Shown here: positions 1 to 14,100 of the stretch, in pieces
Layout of the letters: each line of letters starts with the position of its first letter
Position numbering within the stretch: position 1 is the first letter of the stretch
Source of the DNA: Blastomussa wellsi
Lineage: Eukaryota > Cnidaria > Anthozoa > Scleractinia > Plerogyridae
Direction: 5' to 3'
NCBI GenBank assembly: GCA_947652115.1
Contig: OX393568.1
Span: 21,166,144-21,230,143, forward strand
Length of the DNA: 64,000 nt
The notes under the pieces: model-generated
Told to the model about the DNA's origin: nothing
Databases searched by the model: none
Seen by the model: only the letters and a program-made list of their open reading frames with translations
Position numbers and translations under genes: made by a program

Positions 1-17
1 GACTAATTTCAAAACAT

Positions 18-990
18 GGAGGAATATCCTGTCTTAGCTATGATTCTAAAGCTGTCATTTTCTTCATCGGCAGGTGAACAAATACAAATAGGCCTAGGGG
101 AAAGATATTCTGACTTATAAGATACATACTCATTAACGAGTTTTTTGGTGTACAAACAGGAACTTACTAAGTGTTGGCGTCTGACAAAGAAACTTTGTTG
201 GTAAAAGAACTTGTGAAAATAACTTCAAAGGGAAACTTCGTGCTCATTCCACAAGTATACATGCAACACACATTATTCCTGTGAGAGATTCAATTGTATG
301 AAATCAATTGTAGAAACTACATCGTTATTAAGACAACGTTCCTCTCCGATGTTGAGAACTCGCATAAGATCACACAGGACCTTTGCTTATTAATAAATTC
401 GTCAGCAAAAAAAGGAAGCTCTTCTGTTCTACAGGAGCTAAAGTATTTTAAAAGTATAATTTCTCCGTTCCCCATTTAGTTATCATAAGCTGGATATATG
501 GCAGCTGGAGGAATATCCTGTCTTAGTTATAATTCTGAAGCATTCATTTCCTTAATCGACAGGTGAACAAATAGGAGAAAAGTATTCTGACTTGTAAGAT
601 ACATACTCATTAACGAATGGTGTGCTGTTTTTTTTTTTTCGGTGTACAAACAGGAACTTACAAAGTGTTGGCGTCTAACAAAGACACTTTGTTGGTAAAA
701 GAACTTGTAAAAAACACATCAAAGGGAAACTTCGTGCTCATTCCACAAGTACATGCAACGACAAGGAAGCTCTTATTTTGTTCTTGTGAGGGATTCAATT
801 GCATGAAATCAATTGTAGGAACTGCATCTTTGCCGCTCGTCTCCGATGTTGAGAACTCGCATAAGATCACACAGGACCTTTGTGTATTAATAAATTCATC
901 AGCAAAAAAGGAATCTCATGTTATTCAGTAGCTAAAGTATTTTAAATCTAAAATTTCTCCGTTCCACTTTAGTAATTATAAGTTGGATAA
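18..990 (+). repeat. Tandem direct duplication, unit about 485 bp
   Basis: Copy 1 starts near 18 (GGAGGAATATCCTGTCTTAG) and copy 2 near 508 with the same start. Both run through AAACTTTGTTGGTAAAAGAA-type sequence to TCTCCGTTCC...GGCAGCTG at about 500 and 995. Copies differ by substitutions and a small indel. Copy 2 keeps a 104-codon plus-strand frame, copy 1 only part of it. The peptide (for example VSDVENSHKITQDLC) is not recognised. Confidence 0.75.
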
Positions 991-1340
991 ATGGCAGCTG
1001 AGGAAGCAATGCAAATACTAGCCCGATCAGCATTAGACTGTGAGTGTAAACAACGATCAGAAATTGAGATCCTTAAATATCATAGAATGATAACAGAAAA
1101 TGGGTGATGGGTAGAATTGGGTCCCATCGATCTACACTAATGCGTTTTTGATTATGCGCTTTTGTCGATACATGTTTGGGTATAAGGGTGCCGCTGAAGG
1201 GCCGAAGCCCTGACTAGGGCTTGCCACAAGTTGCTCGGCAACTTTTGGCAATTTTGAGCAACTTTTTTTTTGGTTTTGAGCAACTTTTTGCATTCTGAGC
1301 AATTTCTAGTTTTCTAGATATCGGAGCAGCTTTTAATGCG

Positions 1341-1371
<31 letters not shown>

Positions 1372-1567
1372 ATTGATGCAAGAATTTCAGTATTATATTT
1401 TAAGCGGAGCGTTTCGAAATAAAAAAATCCCTTAAGAAATTTGCTAAAGGTAATTTAAAAACTTCCAGTGACATTACCGAAACAAAACAATACGATTGTG
1501 CTTCACCACACAATTTCCACAATTTTGATGCCATCGAAAATGGCGGAGGCTGACTAGGGCCCTTTAA
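1341..1567. repeat. MITE-like element with 20-bp inverted ends
   Basis: TTAAAGGGCCCTAGTCAGCC at 1341-1360 is exactly inverted at 1548-1567. The 227-bp interior is A/T-rich with no frame. A partial copy of the end motif (CCTGACTAGGGC) sits at about 1208. Confidence 0.65.
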
Positions 1568-3511
1568 TTGACCATGCTTCCAAACTTAACAATGTTTCAG
1601 TTGACAATTTGCGAATTCCCTGTGAAAAAGGAACAGTTCCTCCCCCCTGGGGCAGATCATCGGAAAAAGATGCATGCAGCCGGGTGCTAGGTCAGCGGTT
1701 ATTTAAAGAAAATACAAAATGGCGGACGCAGATTCACACTTCCCTGATTCGAGTGTTTCAGGTGACGAAGGTCATTCAGATCCTTTGAGTGTAGCCGCAG
1801 AAGCAGAATTTTTACAAGACAAATATTGATATTGATACAAAGTATTTACTCGTACGTATTGTGAACAAATTTATTAGCGACGCTGGTTACAACGAAAAAT
1901 TGCACGAATTTGGGTTCTGTCCTCGTGTACCGGTTTACAAGAGCCGATACAAAAGACTAAACAACGTAACAGATAACCAATGACTCCTAAACAAAGAAAA
2001 TACAATGGTTATTCCCTTGTGTACCGGTACACCAGGACAGAACCCAAAATTGCTCAGAAATGTTGCTTTTGTTGTACAGATTGCATACTTTTTGCATCAG
2101 ACCAGATACAAAAAGCAACTTCTGACTTTTTTGGAGCACGTTTCGAGCAACTTTTTTTAGAAATTTCGACATGCTCTTAACATTTCTGGCACTCTTTAAT
2201 AATATTTTATACTTTTATGAAAAGTAGGTCACGTGATGGCCTAGCTCTGATTGCAATGGCTGGAATGTGGATTGGTTTCATGACCTTTACCCCAAGTTAG
2301 AGTATCACAGTTGCGATAAAAAATGAGGGAAATAATATGTTTGAAATGATTTCTTCCAGGCCCACAAAAAGGTTGCTTATCATGGATGCAGTTTCCACAA
2401 TTTCTTGAATTTGGGGTAGCGCTTGACAATAGCCAAAGCCGAATCAAAAGGAAGTCGGCCCTCTGCGTCTTCACCGGTCTAAAAAGATAAAAAAGCCCGG
2501 TCTGAATGGGGTTAAAGGGTGCGGTATGAAAGTGAACTTCGTTTCAGTTTTTGTAGAATGGTTCTATCTTACAATTGCTCGTGAAGGCTGCAGAATCACA
2601 ATTTATTCATCAGTTTTGCAGTGAGTATACGACAAATTGACAAAGAGAAATTTATTGGTAAAATAAACCTGAGATGGAATAAAACTAAAGGCTCTGGGGC
2701 CAACAGACGATTCACCAGTCCTAGTTCTAGGACTTCCGGTCTTCATGCATGTAGTTGTGAAGTTACCTAATATCATATGAGAGTGCAATGGCGACGACCA
2801 GATATGAATATGGATTGGCGTCATGTACGTCTATCGCCGGCTTCATTAGCGACAACGGAAAACAATCCACAATCCATGAAGTTAGGACAAAAGCTACAAA
2901 CGCTGCAAAGTTTATCCAAAAATGCCAAATTAAAATAACGATAAAATAATTATATGGTGGCAAAATTACACAGTCCTGACAAGTATTGGTAATCAATTGG
3001 TGACGAGTAAAATTAGGAAATTATTTCACGCGCGTTTTGTCAAAAGAGAAGCGAGGGAGATTTTGAGTATTTAAAAAAAACGAAAGTGAAATTATTTCCT
3101 AATTTCACGAATGTACGAGTTGATTACCTTTAATACCATAGGTGAAAAATTACGCTCATGCACACTCGTGTCTTTTTGACTTATTGTATTGAAAAAAATT
3201 CGCGCGAAACGTTGCCATGGCAATGTTATAATTTCACTTGTGAAATTACAAATTAACGCTGAAATTTCGTCACGGTTTGTGCATTTTGAAAAATTTAATT
3301 TAGCCTAAGTTTTTCAAATCCGTCATTCGGAATCTACGCAATCTTCTACATCCTTAACCATCCTTGTTCCTTTTAGGTTCAATATCATCTCTTTGTTGTT
3401 TTTCTTCCTTAATAAACTAGATGTTTTAGGTTTCCTACATTTTTAGAGTAATTTTGTTCGTCACAAAAAATTATTCAAAATATCGTGATGTAGCTCCTTC
3501 TTGATAATAGG

Positions 3512-3719
3512 CCATTTTACAGTTCTGTGCTTAGTTTCCAAGCCTTTGAGTGGAATCGAGGCTGAAGGTGACCTTGCATAGATACAAACCCTCTTGCTTT
3601 TGATATGTAAATCATTTTGTTGTTATGCTAAATAGTTTCTGGTCTCTATCGTGACAAGGTCACCCTGAGCCTCGCTTTCATACAGAGGCCTGGTTGCATT
3701 TCACAGAACTGTAAAATGG
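3512..3719. repeat. MITE-like element, 18-bp perfect inverted ends
   Basis: CCATTTTACAGTTCTGTG at 3512-3529 is inverted at 3702-3719, enclosing 208 bp. Internal segments GTGACCTTG and CAAGGTCAC also pair, so the whole unit can fold back. Confidence 0.65.
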
Positions 3720-3939
3720 ACTATTCTCGCCCTTTCTTTTCGACTCCACTCCGTTTATATTTTCGAGAATTTGGGAATTTGGTTGCACATCCATCAGGCG
3801 TTTATAAGGATACTGAGAAGAGGACAGGGGAGGTAATTTTGTCTTCTGATCCTCTGCCGTTTATATTATATCCTCGTTTTATATGTCGCCACCTCCTTGA
3901 TCAACGTTTTGGCACGCTCGTCTAGTTCTGCTTTGTATA

Positions 3940-4095
3940 TGTAATAGGACTACATGCTGTCCAATTTGAAAATAATTGGATGAGAAAATGACTGCCAAAT
4001 TGGACGAGGCCGTAGGCCGAGTCCAATTTGGCAGTTCGAGGAATTTTTTGAATCCAGTTATTTCCAAATTGGACTAGCGTGTTGTCCTGTTACCT
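3940..4095. repeat. Fold-back repeat with nested palindromes
   Basis: CTGCCAAATTGGAC at 3991 pairs with GTCCAATTTGGCAG ending near 4033. The flanks AGGACTACATGCTGTCCAATTTG and its imperfect inverse around 4060-4090 extend the fold. No coding content. Confidence 0.5.
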
Positions 4096-4819
4096 ATTAA
4101 TTATATAGCATCCAAAAATATATGAACATGGCAAATGTTTCGCCCTCCGAACTAGTTTTTCTTGACAATTGATTTGTTTATGGAAGGTATCCAGATTTTT
4201 CTTAAATGGGACAGTTTGAGCAAAAACTGTCTAATTTATTTTAAATTTGGACAGTTGGCAAAATTTAATAAAAAATGCATCTGCTGACAATAATGGATTT
4301 TGGTGTAGCTATATAATTAATTTGACAATTCAAATACAAATGGGAATTTAGTGACATTAATTTATTATTCTACAGCTACATGATGTGACGATAATTGGTA
4401 CTTAGGCCACTGGAGCTCCGCTAAAATATTGCGCCAGTTCTAGCTCCTGAAGTAGGTAGAGTCGTTATAGCTCGATAAAAGTGAGTGACGTAACCCGTGT
4501 GCTTTATGGAACTACAGAATGAACTCGACCTGACCAATCATAGCGCGCACAATTCCACGGAACTCAGCCCTGTCAATTTCCGTCTTAAAATGCTCTTTTT
4601 CTTTACGAAAATCCGTTTTCGAGGGCTGTCGTATGCAAAGAAAATACCGAGGCCTTCACTGTTTCCCGACTGGTCCATTTTTTATGGACTAATGGAAACT
4701 AATTGGAGAAAGGTCAAGACAGAGTAGAGTAAAATATCTTAAAGTGAATATAAAAATGAGTGGACATGCAAGACAATAAAATGGCACTCAACAACAACAA
4801 TATTTGGTCTTTCAGACGC

Positions 4820-4825
4820 TTTATT
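4820..4825 (-). promoter_or_regulatory. Polyadenylation signal AATAAA of the SVEP1-like gene
   Basis: TTTATT on the plus strand reads AATAAA on the minus strand, 80 bases past the stop codon. It is the first canonical signal downstream, so the 3' UTR would be about 100 bases. Confidence 0.55.
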
Positions 4826-4905
4826 ACTGCTTTGTTTTGCGTGACACTCCTTTCAATCTACTACAATATGACGAAACCAAAGCTTTCCTGATACGGATAC
4901 TGCTT

Positions 4906-5122
4906 TTATGCGTCAACAGTTCCCCTCTTTCTCCTCTTCTTGCTGTTTACATAAGGCCAGTATCTCTGGTAGGAGCCACTCCATCCCTTATGAAGTCGGC
5001 CATCACTGTTACCTCCGTTGGTTGTAAAGTGGATCCACAGGTAAGTTTTCCCCTCTTCATAGAACGAGCCGACAGGAATGGCGTGCCCGCTCCAGCCATT
5101 TGTTAACACACTTTCGCCAAAT
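4906..5122 (-). CDS. Terminal exon: CUB domain 2 end, basic C-terminus, stop
   Basis: Enters in phase 2. [16 protein letters not shown], then [20 protein letters not shown] and SGSYQRYW, finishes the CUB. The chain then ends [14 protein letters not shown] and TAA. The KKRRKR run just before the stop could be a proprotein-convertase site that trims the last residues or a glycosaminoglycan-binding patch; both are inferences. No transmembrane segment or GPI signal follows, so the protein should be secreted. Confidence 0.88.
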
Positions 5123-8100
5123 CTGAAAGGCAAAACAAGATATTGTTAAAGGGAGATCCAATGGTTATTAGTAGAGTTTTACTCTTGTCACTTTCTCGTT
5201 TCTCTGATGCTTCGAAGGAGGTTTAAAAATAGACTAGATTAAAGAAAAATAGACTAATTAAAGGGCAACTGCTCCGTGTATGAAAACTATTTGTACGAAA
5301 TATTTCGTTTTTTGGTTTAAAGAACTTTGCTGCTTGGTCACGTGACATACCACATACAATTATTGATGTAAATTTTAATAACAAATTTACGACAATTTGC
5401 AAATGTAATGTTTGACTAATTTTGGTTGCTACGAATGAATGTCGTAAATTTGTTATTAGAATTTACATCGATAAGTGGATGTGGTATGTCACGTGACCAA
5501 ACAGCAAAGTTCTTTAAACCAAAAATGAAATTTTGTACAAATAGTACTTTTTATTAGACCACCACCGTGAACCCCCTGCGAACTACATTTTACAATAACT
5601 GACCGACAGTGTTTTGGTATAGCTTACCTTCCAGCGTTGATCTTTACCAAATCATAAGTATTTTCCGTTTCAAATTCAGTGAAGATGAAGTCAGGGATGT
5701 CCACGGTACGATGCAACAGCCATATGCAGTCGAGGTTGTTCGCGTAACCATTCGGATAGCCTGGAGACGAGATCGTGCCAATTCCGTCTTCGTATACGCC
5801 ACCGCAAGTTTTGTCTGAAATGAATCGTCATTAATTTCATCCTTAATTTCATGCTGTAAAAATCTTAATGGTAACATTGGACTGACGTCCGGTATATTTT
5901 TTAAAAAAATATGCATGTGTAGCAAATCGGTAGCAAATGGCAGCCTGCTAGAACAGATTTTCCCGCAAGGCCAAAGGTTCCCAGCTTTGGCGAATCAGTG
6001 GAGTATAAATATGCTATACCTCAATATTTTTGTACGATAATGGATGTTCTACTACTATAATCCTCTACAAATTCCCTCACAGAGAAACAATACGTAAAAC
6101 CTTTGACAAGGCATTTTCGCCAGTTGAAACAAACGTTTTAGGACCTTTTAGAACTTTGCGCTTGCTTACTTGGTGAATGAATATTTAACAAATACGTGCG
6201 AGCAATTACATGACGATGTATGATCGTGGTCAGATTGGTTCACAGTCAGAAAGGAATTTTGTGTGATAATATGCCTTAACAGGCACAAAATAACATTAAA
6301 CAACACTCCAAGGAGAAAAACAATCAAATGTTCAGAAAGCACATACTGAGCACTTTTGAGACATCCGATACACTTTGGCAGTCGCGTTTGTTTAGATATT
6401 CCAGCTAAAGAAACTAATTAATTAACAAACTAACTAAATTTTATTTACCGACTTGCTTGTAGTTGAAACTGAACCCCTTCCTAGTTGTGACTCCATTGCT
6501 GATGAACCTCACTCGCACCACATTCCCGGATGACGTGAACGGCGGTGGTTTGTAGGTTGTTCCGTCAAACACGATGGTGGGCGTATCATAGTGGCTTGTA
6601 TCGTAGATAAATAAGAAATCTTTACCAGTCTCCGTCTTAAATTCGGTGAAGTCAAGCCTGATTTTCTTATTGACAGGAACTTGTATTTGCCACGTGCAGT
6701 ATTCGTTGTCGTTGTAATTAGCAGGGTAGTTTTGCGATGTTACTGTACCACTTGGGCCAGTCATGAATTTTCCACAGTTCGTTTCTGAAACCAGAGGGTT
6801 TTTTAAAAACCATATTTTATATATCGTGACCCCTCAACAGCGTAGAGAGAGATGTAGGTACGCAAAATTGACTTTTTATATAACAAGCCCAATTGTGCTC
6901 GCATTTTTGTTGGTTTTGGTCCCTAACTATGATCAAAGGACATGCCCACTAATAACGAATAAATTTTATTTCTTTATTATATATAAAACAAATTGATTCT
7001 ATGTTGTCCTGTGTAAGTAATAGATCACAGAAGACGTCAAAATGTGGTAAGAACATCAGTGACACACTCGTCTGTAGCCTCGTGTACCACCTTTTTGTTC
7101 TCGCTACATTTTGACTTCATCAGTGATCTATTACTGAACAGACGCACAGCAACATGGAATCTGAGACAGACTTACAACATAAGCGGGCCGCTTTACAGAG
7201 TATATGAAAATCCCAAAATAAAGATGAAACCGGCTAGCACTAGGCTCTTATAGTCAGCGTCGTGACACATGAAATGTTTATAGGGACAAATGAAATTAAG
7301 CGATTTCGTTTTATTACGTTTATGGGGTGCCGACTAAATACAGGAATCGATTCGAGGGAACGAGTATGGTTAGCTAAATTAGACTACAGAATCACACAGG
7401 TTAGCCTACTATAGCACTGTGGTTAGCTATAGCCTACTATAGCACTCCGGTTAGCGTACTAAGCACTGCGGTTAGCCTGTTTACGGTTAGCTCTCAAGAA
7501 TAGTAAGGGTAACACGATAAATTCTTAAAAGTTTTTAGGGGTCAGCTACCGGACCTCTGTGGTCTAGTGATCGGAGTGACCCGGGTTCGACTCTACTCGG
7601 TGCTCTTGTCTTTTTATTTTTATTTTCGGATCGATTCCTGAATTTAGTCACACGTAGTTTGAGGAGCGTACCTGGCGATGAATGGAAATCATTATGTAAA
7701 CAATGACGGCACAACCAAACTAAAATTAGTACTTACGTTCACAAGTGGGTTGAGCTCCACTCCATGTGCCATCTGATTGGCAGGTCCTGCTGAGACCACC
7801 AACAAGTTTGAACTTAGGATCGCATTCCAGCACTACTCTGCTCTGGTAGGTGAATATATTTCCATATCTGACGCCATTGGTCGGTACACCAGGGTCACCA
7901 CAGCTGACGACTAAAATCGATAAATATGTTTGTCTAATGGATAATCCTGCGACCGTGCGTCTAGTAAACAATACTGAAGAATGGTAAACCTATGCAGTCA
8001 GTTTGATCAACGGCATTTAATTCGCCCAATAACGTAGCAATAAATAATCGATGGCTTTTTATTTATTCTTTGTTTTAATGCTTTGTAGCGCAAGTTCAGT

Positions 8101-11100
8101 ATGTCAAAACCTTGAATAATGACTGGTTAAGGGGTCCTCTGTGACTTTTACGCGAGAGTGTGAATTTCTATGAACACAAGCAAACAAAAGCGCAAGCTGG
8201 AGAAATCGTTAAATTCTGGCGAACGCCTAAAGATGCTACAGACCGGAGCACGCCATAACAGATTTTTTTAATTGGAAACGCACTGGCAGAAAAATTGCTC
8301 GCTGCAAGAGGATTCCAACTTACTCTGGCATGTAGGTTGGGTACCAGTCCACTGGCCGTTTGTTTGACAAGTACGGGTCTGGGATCCCTGCAGGGTGTAA
8401 CCAACGTTACATGAGAATGTGACTGAGCTGCCATATTGGTAGTTCGTTGAATCCTTCTTTCCATTGATAGGGACACCAGGATTACCACAGGAGCGCTCTG
8501 CAATTTGGTAAAAAATGTCATCCTAGTATTTTGTCCATTGGCTTCACATTAACAGAACATCAAATTTGTTTACATGCAAATGTAACTTCTTGTTCACCAT
8601 CAATGGATTGAGGAGCGAGGAATTCGAAGCCCTTAAAGGGTGAGAAAAGGGACCGAAAGGTGTGCGCTAGTATGGCCAACCTTTAAAGGAGGATCTAAAT
8701 GTGCCAAGGCAGGAGTCCAGTGATGGCCTCCTCGCTCATGTTTTAACATCTTTAAGTTAAGCCAACTTTTACAAGAAAAACAAAAAAGAAAAAAGATACC
8801 TGATAAAAGACATAAATCATTTTGAATGAATTGCATGTGATGTGGTAATCTAACTTGCAGTTTCGATCTCAAATTACAATAATTTTACCAAAACATTTCA
8901 AAATGTCGGTACTTTTCTAAAATCTGAACTTTCGTTAGAGAATAAATAAGATTAAAAATGTTGATTTGACCTTCTCGTAAGTAATTTTGTATTATCATGT
9001 CATAATAAAACTTCTGTCTGGCGTCCATTTTGAAAAATGCCACCCCTCCCCCCCACCCCCTGGCTTCCATTTTGAAAAATGCCAGCCCCCCCCCCCCACC
9101 CCGAAAAGTCAATTTGCCAGATTGCCTATAATCTTTAAAATGTCCCCATGATTTATAGCATTGATGTGCCAAGTTTCAGCTTTTATCATAAAGTGCATGA
9201 TTAGCTTCTAAAATTACACTAATCCGCCGGACTATAAAGAAAGCTCTCATGATCAATAGCTCAGTTGAGCTACAGGGTGCCACGGTAGGTTTGCAAAGCG
9301 TACCTAGACAAACAGGTTTAGGGCCACTCCATTGTGCATTGGCTTGACAAACGTGACTCTCATCTCCCTCCAGGTGATGGTCTGGTTTGCATGTGTATCT
9401 CACAGTAGACTGGTACTTAGTGTTGGTGTCTATGTGCCGGAATCCACCATAAGGATTACCGGGATCACCACAATCTACCACTGAAATTTACAAGAAAAAA
9501 GACGTTACAAGGCAATTCTTCTTATTGCATAGAATTTTTTCTGACTAAAATCCAAAGGGGCGGACCATTTAACTTTTTAGGGAGAGGGAGGTGAGGGGGG
9601 GAAGGGAAGGGGAGAGGGAGGGAGGGGAACGGGAGAGGAGGAGGGGGAGGGGAGGAGAGAGGGGGAGGGGCTGGGAGGGGAGGGATTTCTAGAGGGTGAT
9701 TTTCTGCAAACGCTTATCAGAAGACAAAAATTGCGTGCAGCGGAAATGCAGGAAAAAATTAGTGCATGCCTCTAAGAAAGAAAATCTGTTATTTATCTTG
9801 CAGAGCACTGGGAAGGAAAAATTATCCCGTCCACCACGTTTCTAGAAAAAAATTTCTTGCTGACCAGAAACTACGGTCAAGCAAAAGTAGCTCGGCTGAA
9901 GTACTGCGGGGATTTTATACCGAAGATCAACTGGAAATTGTAAGTTCGTTTAATATTATGATTATCTATCAGTTCTTAACTCATTGGCGATTATTTTGAG
10001 AGACATTGTGGCTATATCGGGAAAGTTCTGCATCTGTTCGGTCCGGCTTTTACAGTTATAGCATTTTCAACGGCGCGAAGTTGAAAACGTTATTAATTTT
10101 TTTAGTCATCAGGATGTCATTTGGCCTTGTATATTGATAATAATGACAATAACATGACTTTTATCGGGAATATTGTTTATTGCCCCCCTTTTTAGTGTCA
10201 TTTGCAACCCTCGCGCGACTACACGGGCTCCAATAAACAATAATCACTAAAAAAAGTCATGTTAATACCCTATTGTCCTCAATGAATTCACTCTGACTCC
10301 AAATTGTCTAAACTAGTGATTCTAGTTCCTGTTATCCAATCACCTCGAGCTCTGCTAATTTCGCAAGCTAGACTACATCTTCAGTTTGTCACACACGCAT
10401 ATATAGTTTTTGGCATGTACGGAGCTGAGGCAGCATTAGAGCGCTACAATACATTTTTTAAAACTGTACAACCTGACCGTAAAAGTTATTTTGCCTATCT
10501 GTGGTAAACTCACACTGGCAAACTGGATCCTGTCCTGTCCATGTTCCTCCTCCTTGGCCATTAGAGATACAAGTTCTAAACGACGAAGTTGACGGCACCA
10601 GATTATAGCCTTTGTCACAAGTGATACGCAGGGTGGCGCCCAGTTCAAACCGGTAACCTTGAACCGCGCCATTAGCAGGGACTGGAACAGGGCTGCAGAA
10701 GGCAGCTGCAATAAATAAGATTAATGTTTGGTATTTTTCGATAAAATTACGCCAGGTTTAGCAACCACTACGTCGATCCCAATTTCACTCATGCAAAGGT
10801 CAGCTTCTGGCCGCGGTGTCAATCGCCGCACCACGTATGCGCTCGCATGACAACTATATGCCGCTAAGCAAACCACGACGGCAACGTCAACGCGAACGTC
10901 GTGAAACAAAAGATTTAATTAGCAGTACCACAGCTCTGCGCGCGCGTTCTAATAGACCAATTACTGTATATTAAAATTCTAACATGGCGCCGAGGCTTGG
11001 TGGAATAAAACAAAAGAAATTATTTATTCACCCCCAAGCCTCAATGCGAAATCTTTTGTTTTATTCCCCCAAGCCTCAGCGACATGTTAGAATATTAATA

Positions 11101-14100
11101 TATCGGAATTGGTCTGTGTTTTGTACATTTCTTTTTCGTCCTCTGCAAATTCCAAGAAAATCCTCGAAGGCTAAATTTCCGTTTTTTTTTTTCTATTTGA
11201 AAATAAAGACCGTCCTTATATTTTCTAAAAGAACGACGTTTCAAAGTAATAGATGCACCGAATACATCGAAGTAAAGGGAGATTGGTACGTAAAATTTAA
11301 GTTCATTTATAACGAGGCGTCGTCCTCGCTGTCCCTGAGTATGTTTAAATTCTTCTCGGCTATTTTACATATGCGCAAAGGCGATCTATGGACAATTAAT
11401 CGAATACAAATTAAAATCGTTGTCTTAATGTAAATAGCGCGGTTCGTTGTCTGGACGTAGGCTACGAGATCGTGAGACCTAGTGATCTATCCTAACGTAC
11501 CAATGCATCTTGGTTGTATTCCGCTCCATGATCCATCTTGCTGACACGTCCTTACTGCATCACCCACCATCGCATAGTTCGCTTTACACGTGAAGGTTGC
11601 CTTGGTCCCAAGAACATTCTTTCCGCCATGTACTCCAGTCATAACAACTGGGTTGGCGTTTTCCACTTGACCAATTTCAGCACAGTAAATGCCTAAATGT
11701 TGTATGAAAGAGGAATTAATGCATAGACTGTGTTTATTTTGTTCTGGCGTGCAGTTCCTGGTATCCTGATTTCTTTTCACTTTTTTGTTCTTACCACATT
11801 TTGACGTCATCAGTGATCTGTTTCTGAACAGATGCACGGCAAAATGGAATCTATTTGTTAATTTGCTGATAGGCTAACAAATACTACTGAACGTACATAC
11901 TGTTCCTTGGTTATTATTCCTGAAACTTCAGATTCGCGCAACCTTTCTGCGGTTGTTTGTCTTTCTCTTTAAATATCAGTTGAGAATGTTATCCTAAATT
12001 TTGCTGGACACTTACGTATGCAGGTAGGTGCTGCCCCTGACCACTGTCCGTCTGCCTGACAGTATCGTGTGGTTGCGAATGATGCTCTGTAGTCATTGTT
12101 ACACGTGTATGTTGCTGTGCTTCCCAAAGCGAGCCCGGAACTCAGTGCCACGTTACCATTAGCTGGGTTGCCCAAGCTGGGACAAGACAACGCTACAAGA
12201 AACACAATAAGTGCAGAGTTAATACCATGGATATATCTCGTGCCAGTGAGTAGGGAATGGTGATAAATTGTTTCAACGGGCTACTTAAACTCTACATATT
12301 AACATTCAGCTTAGTATCTATTCATTCAATTCAATGTTTATTTACCACATATTTACATCATTTTAATAAAAAACTAGCAAAACAAAAGATAAGAGAAAAA
12401 AGTGGTGATGAGGGCTTATACTAAGAGGTGCCCTCGTTTATACATGCAAATTCAATTGCCTAGAGGATCGAGTTACTGAATAAACTTGTCATCATCATCA
12501 TCATCATTTAAAAATATGAGATCATATTTTTTACATTAATGGTCTTCCAGTGATTGGTGAACTTGTAATAATTACAACTGTAAACTAGAAACCTTCTGCA
12601 TACAGGCGAACTAGTACCGTAATGTACACGCGCCAGTGTACAAATAGAAAAGGCGTCCGTTACCGAAATAAGTAAGATAGCATTTACCTTGACAAGTCTT
12701 TTTGTTTCCGTTCGGAGTGAATCCCTGCCTACAAACGCAATAGAATGACTGGTACGTGTTGATGCACGTGTGTTCGCATCCACCATTAGAACTTGCACAT
12801 TCATCGATGTCTGAAATAAAAATCGGTTTTGATGATTTAATTGTACTTGTGGGTAGATCAAGGCATGAAATGGTTAATAATAAACCAACATTTCAAATAA
12901 AAATAAACCATTGGACGATCAAACTCCCAAGCGCCAAACCCCCACCCTGGTTTACGACGGGGGTACACCTGAAGGCTGCTTTTACATCTCCTAACGTGGT
13001 TTTAGCGCAAATATCTTATTTGCATTTGAAAAAATTACGAAATCTCTATGCTCAAAGCATGAATCTATGTTTTGGGATTTTTGTAAATTTTTGGGTAATT
13101 TTAATTGGTGATTTTTTTTTCCAAAGAGATATTCTCTCGCAAACGATTAATAAAATTTAAGAAAATATGAAATGTTCAAGATTTAATGTATTTTCGAAAT
13201 TGGAATTTTAAGTTACAAATTAGTAGAGGGACCCCTTATATAGTCCGCTACCAACCTGCAGGGGTGCTCTTTTGTGGAGTGAACTGTCTGGTGGCGTTCC
13301 AAGCAAATTTTCCTCCTTTTAATTCCTTCTTAAAATTCATTCAAATTAACGCGTACCGCCTTAAGGGGTTGATGGAGCTTCTCCCTCTCCCCTTTGGGTT
13401 TCATTCTGTCAATTTCAATATATTTAGAGTGAGTAGGAAACCCTGAGATTGGCCATATGACGTCATCTAACGTCATTTCATCCGCCATCTTTGTCATATT
13501 TACTTATTTGGAAATCATAGTCGATATACTATTTATTGTATAAGACTCCAAATAAAACATGTCTGTCTGCCTGTCTATGAATTTGCTTGTACGTCCGAGT
13601 GTTAATTTGTGCAATTCTCCTGAAGAATGATGAATGCACACTTTACGTATCACGAATTTCAGGAAGGATGGACGAACGGTTACAAATACCCTTCTCAACC
13701 CCACCCGACCCCCCGAGCCCCTCCCTTTTGGCAATAAACCAAAAGAAGCTATGTATATGAACTGGGAAAAACTGACGTTAATTTATTATTAATTTTTATA
13801 TAATAACAAAATCAATGCGCGCGCTCTGATTGGTCAATCAGCTATGGTTATTGTGCCGGTAAACACATGGAAAAATCGCGCGTCTTCTGAATTAACCGTT
13901 TAGAACAAACAGGGACAAAATTACAAGGATTTGTATGGAGTCATTGAAGCATGAAAGGGCCAATAAAATCTTAATGAATCCCATAATTTCAAAAATTTAA
14001 ATATTTGTGACGTCACACCTTACCACTCTAAATTGGTAGTGATAAGTCAACTTTACCTTTACAGCTTCGTTTCCCAGAATCCAATTCGAGACCAGTTGGG

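Larger units (their letters stand above)
1..4819. other. Region downstream of host gene: repeats, no convincing gene
   Basis: Holds a tandem duplication (about 18-990), several fold-back repeats (listed separately) and A/T-rich unique sequence. A 37-codon frame starting at 1722 (MADADSHFPDSSV...) ends without a recognisable domain and could be a first exon or transposon remnant. I see no supported protein-coding gene. Confidence 0.5.

Noticed and set aside
7545..7632. Possible tRNA gene
   Set aside because: A and B box motifs are present but the stems do not close and the spacing is wrong; better read as a SINE relic.
10984..11433. 149-codon plus-strand frame
   Set aside because: It covers a fold-back repeat and A/T-rich intron; composition is not protein-like and no domain is visible.
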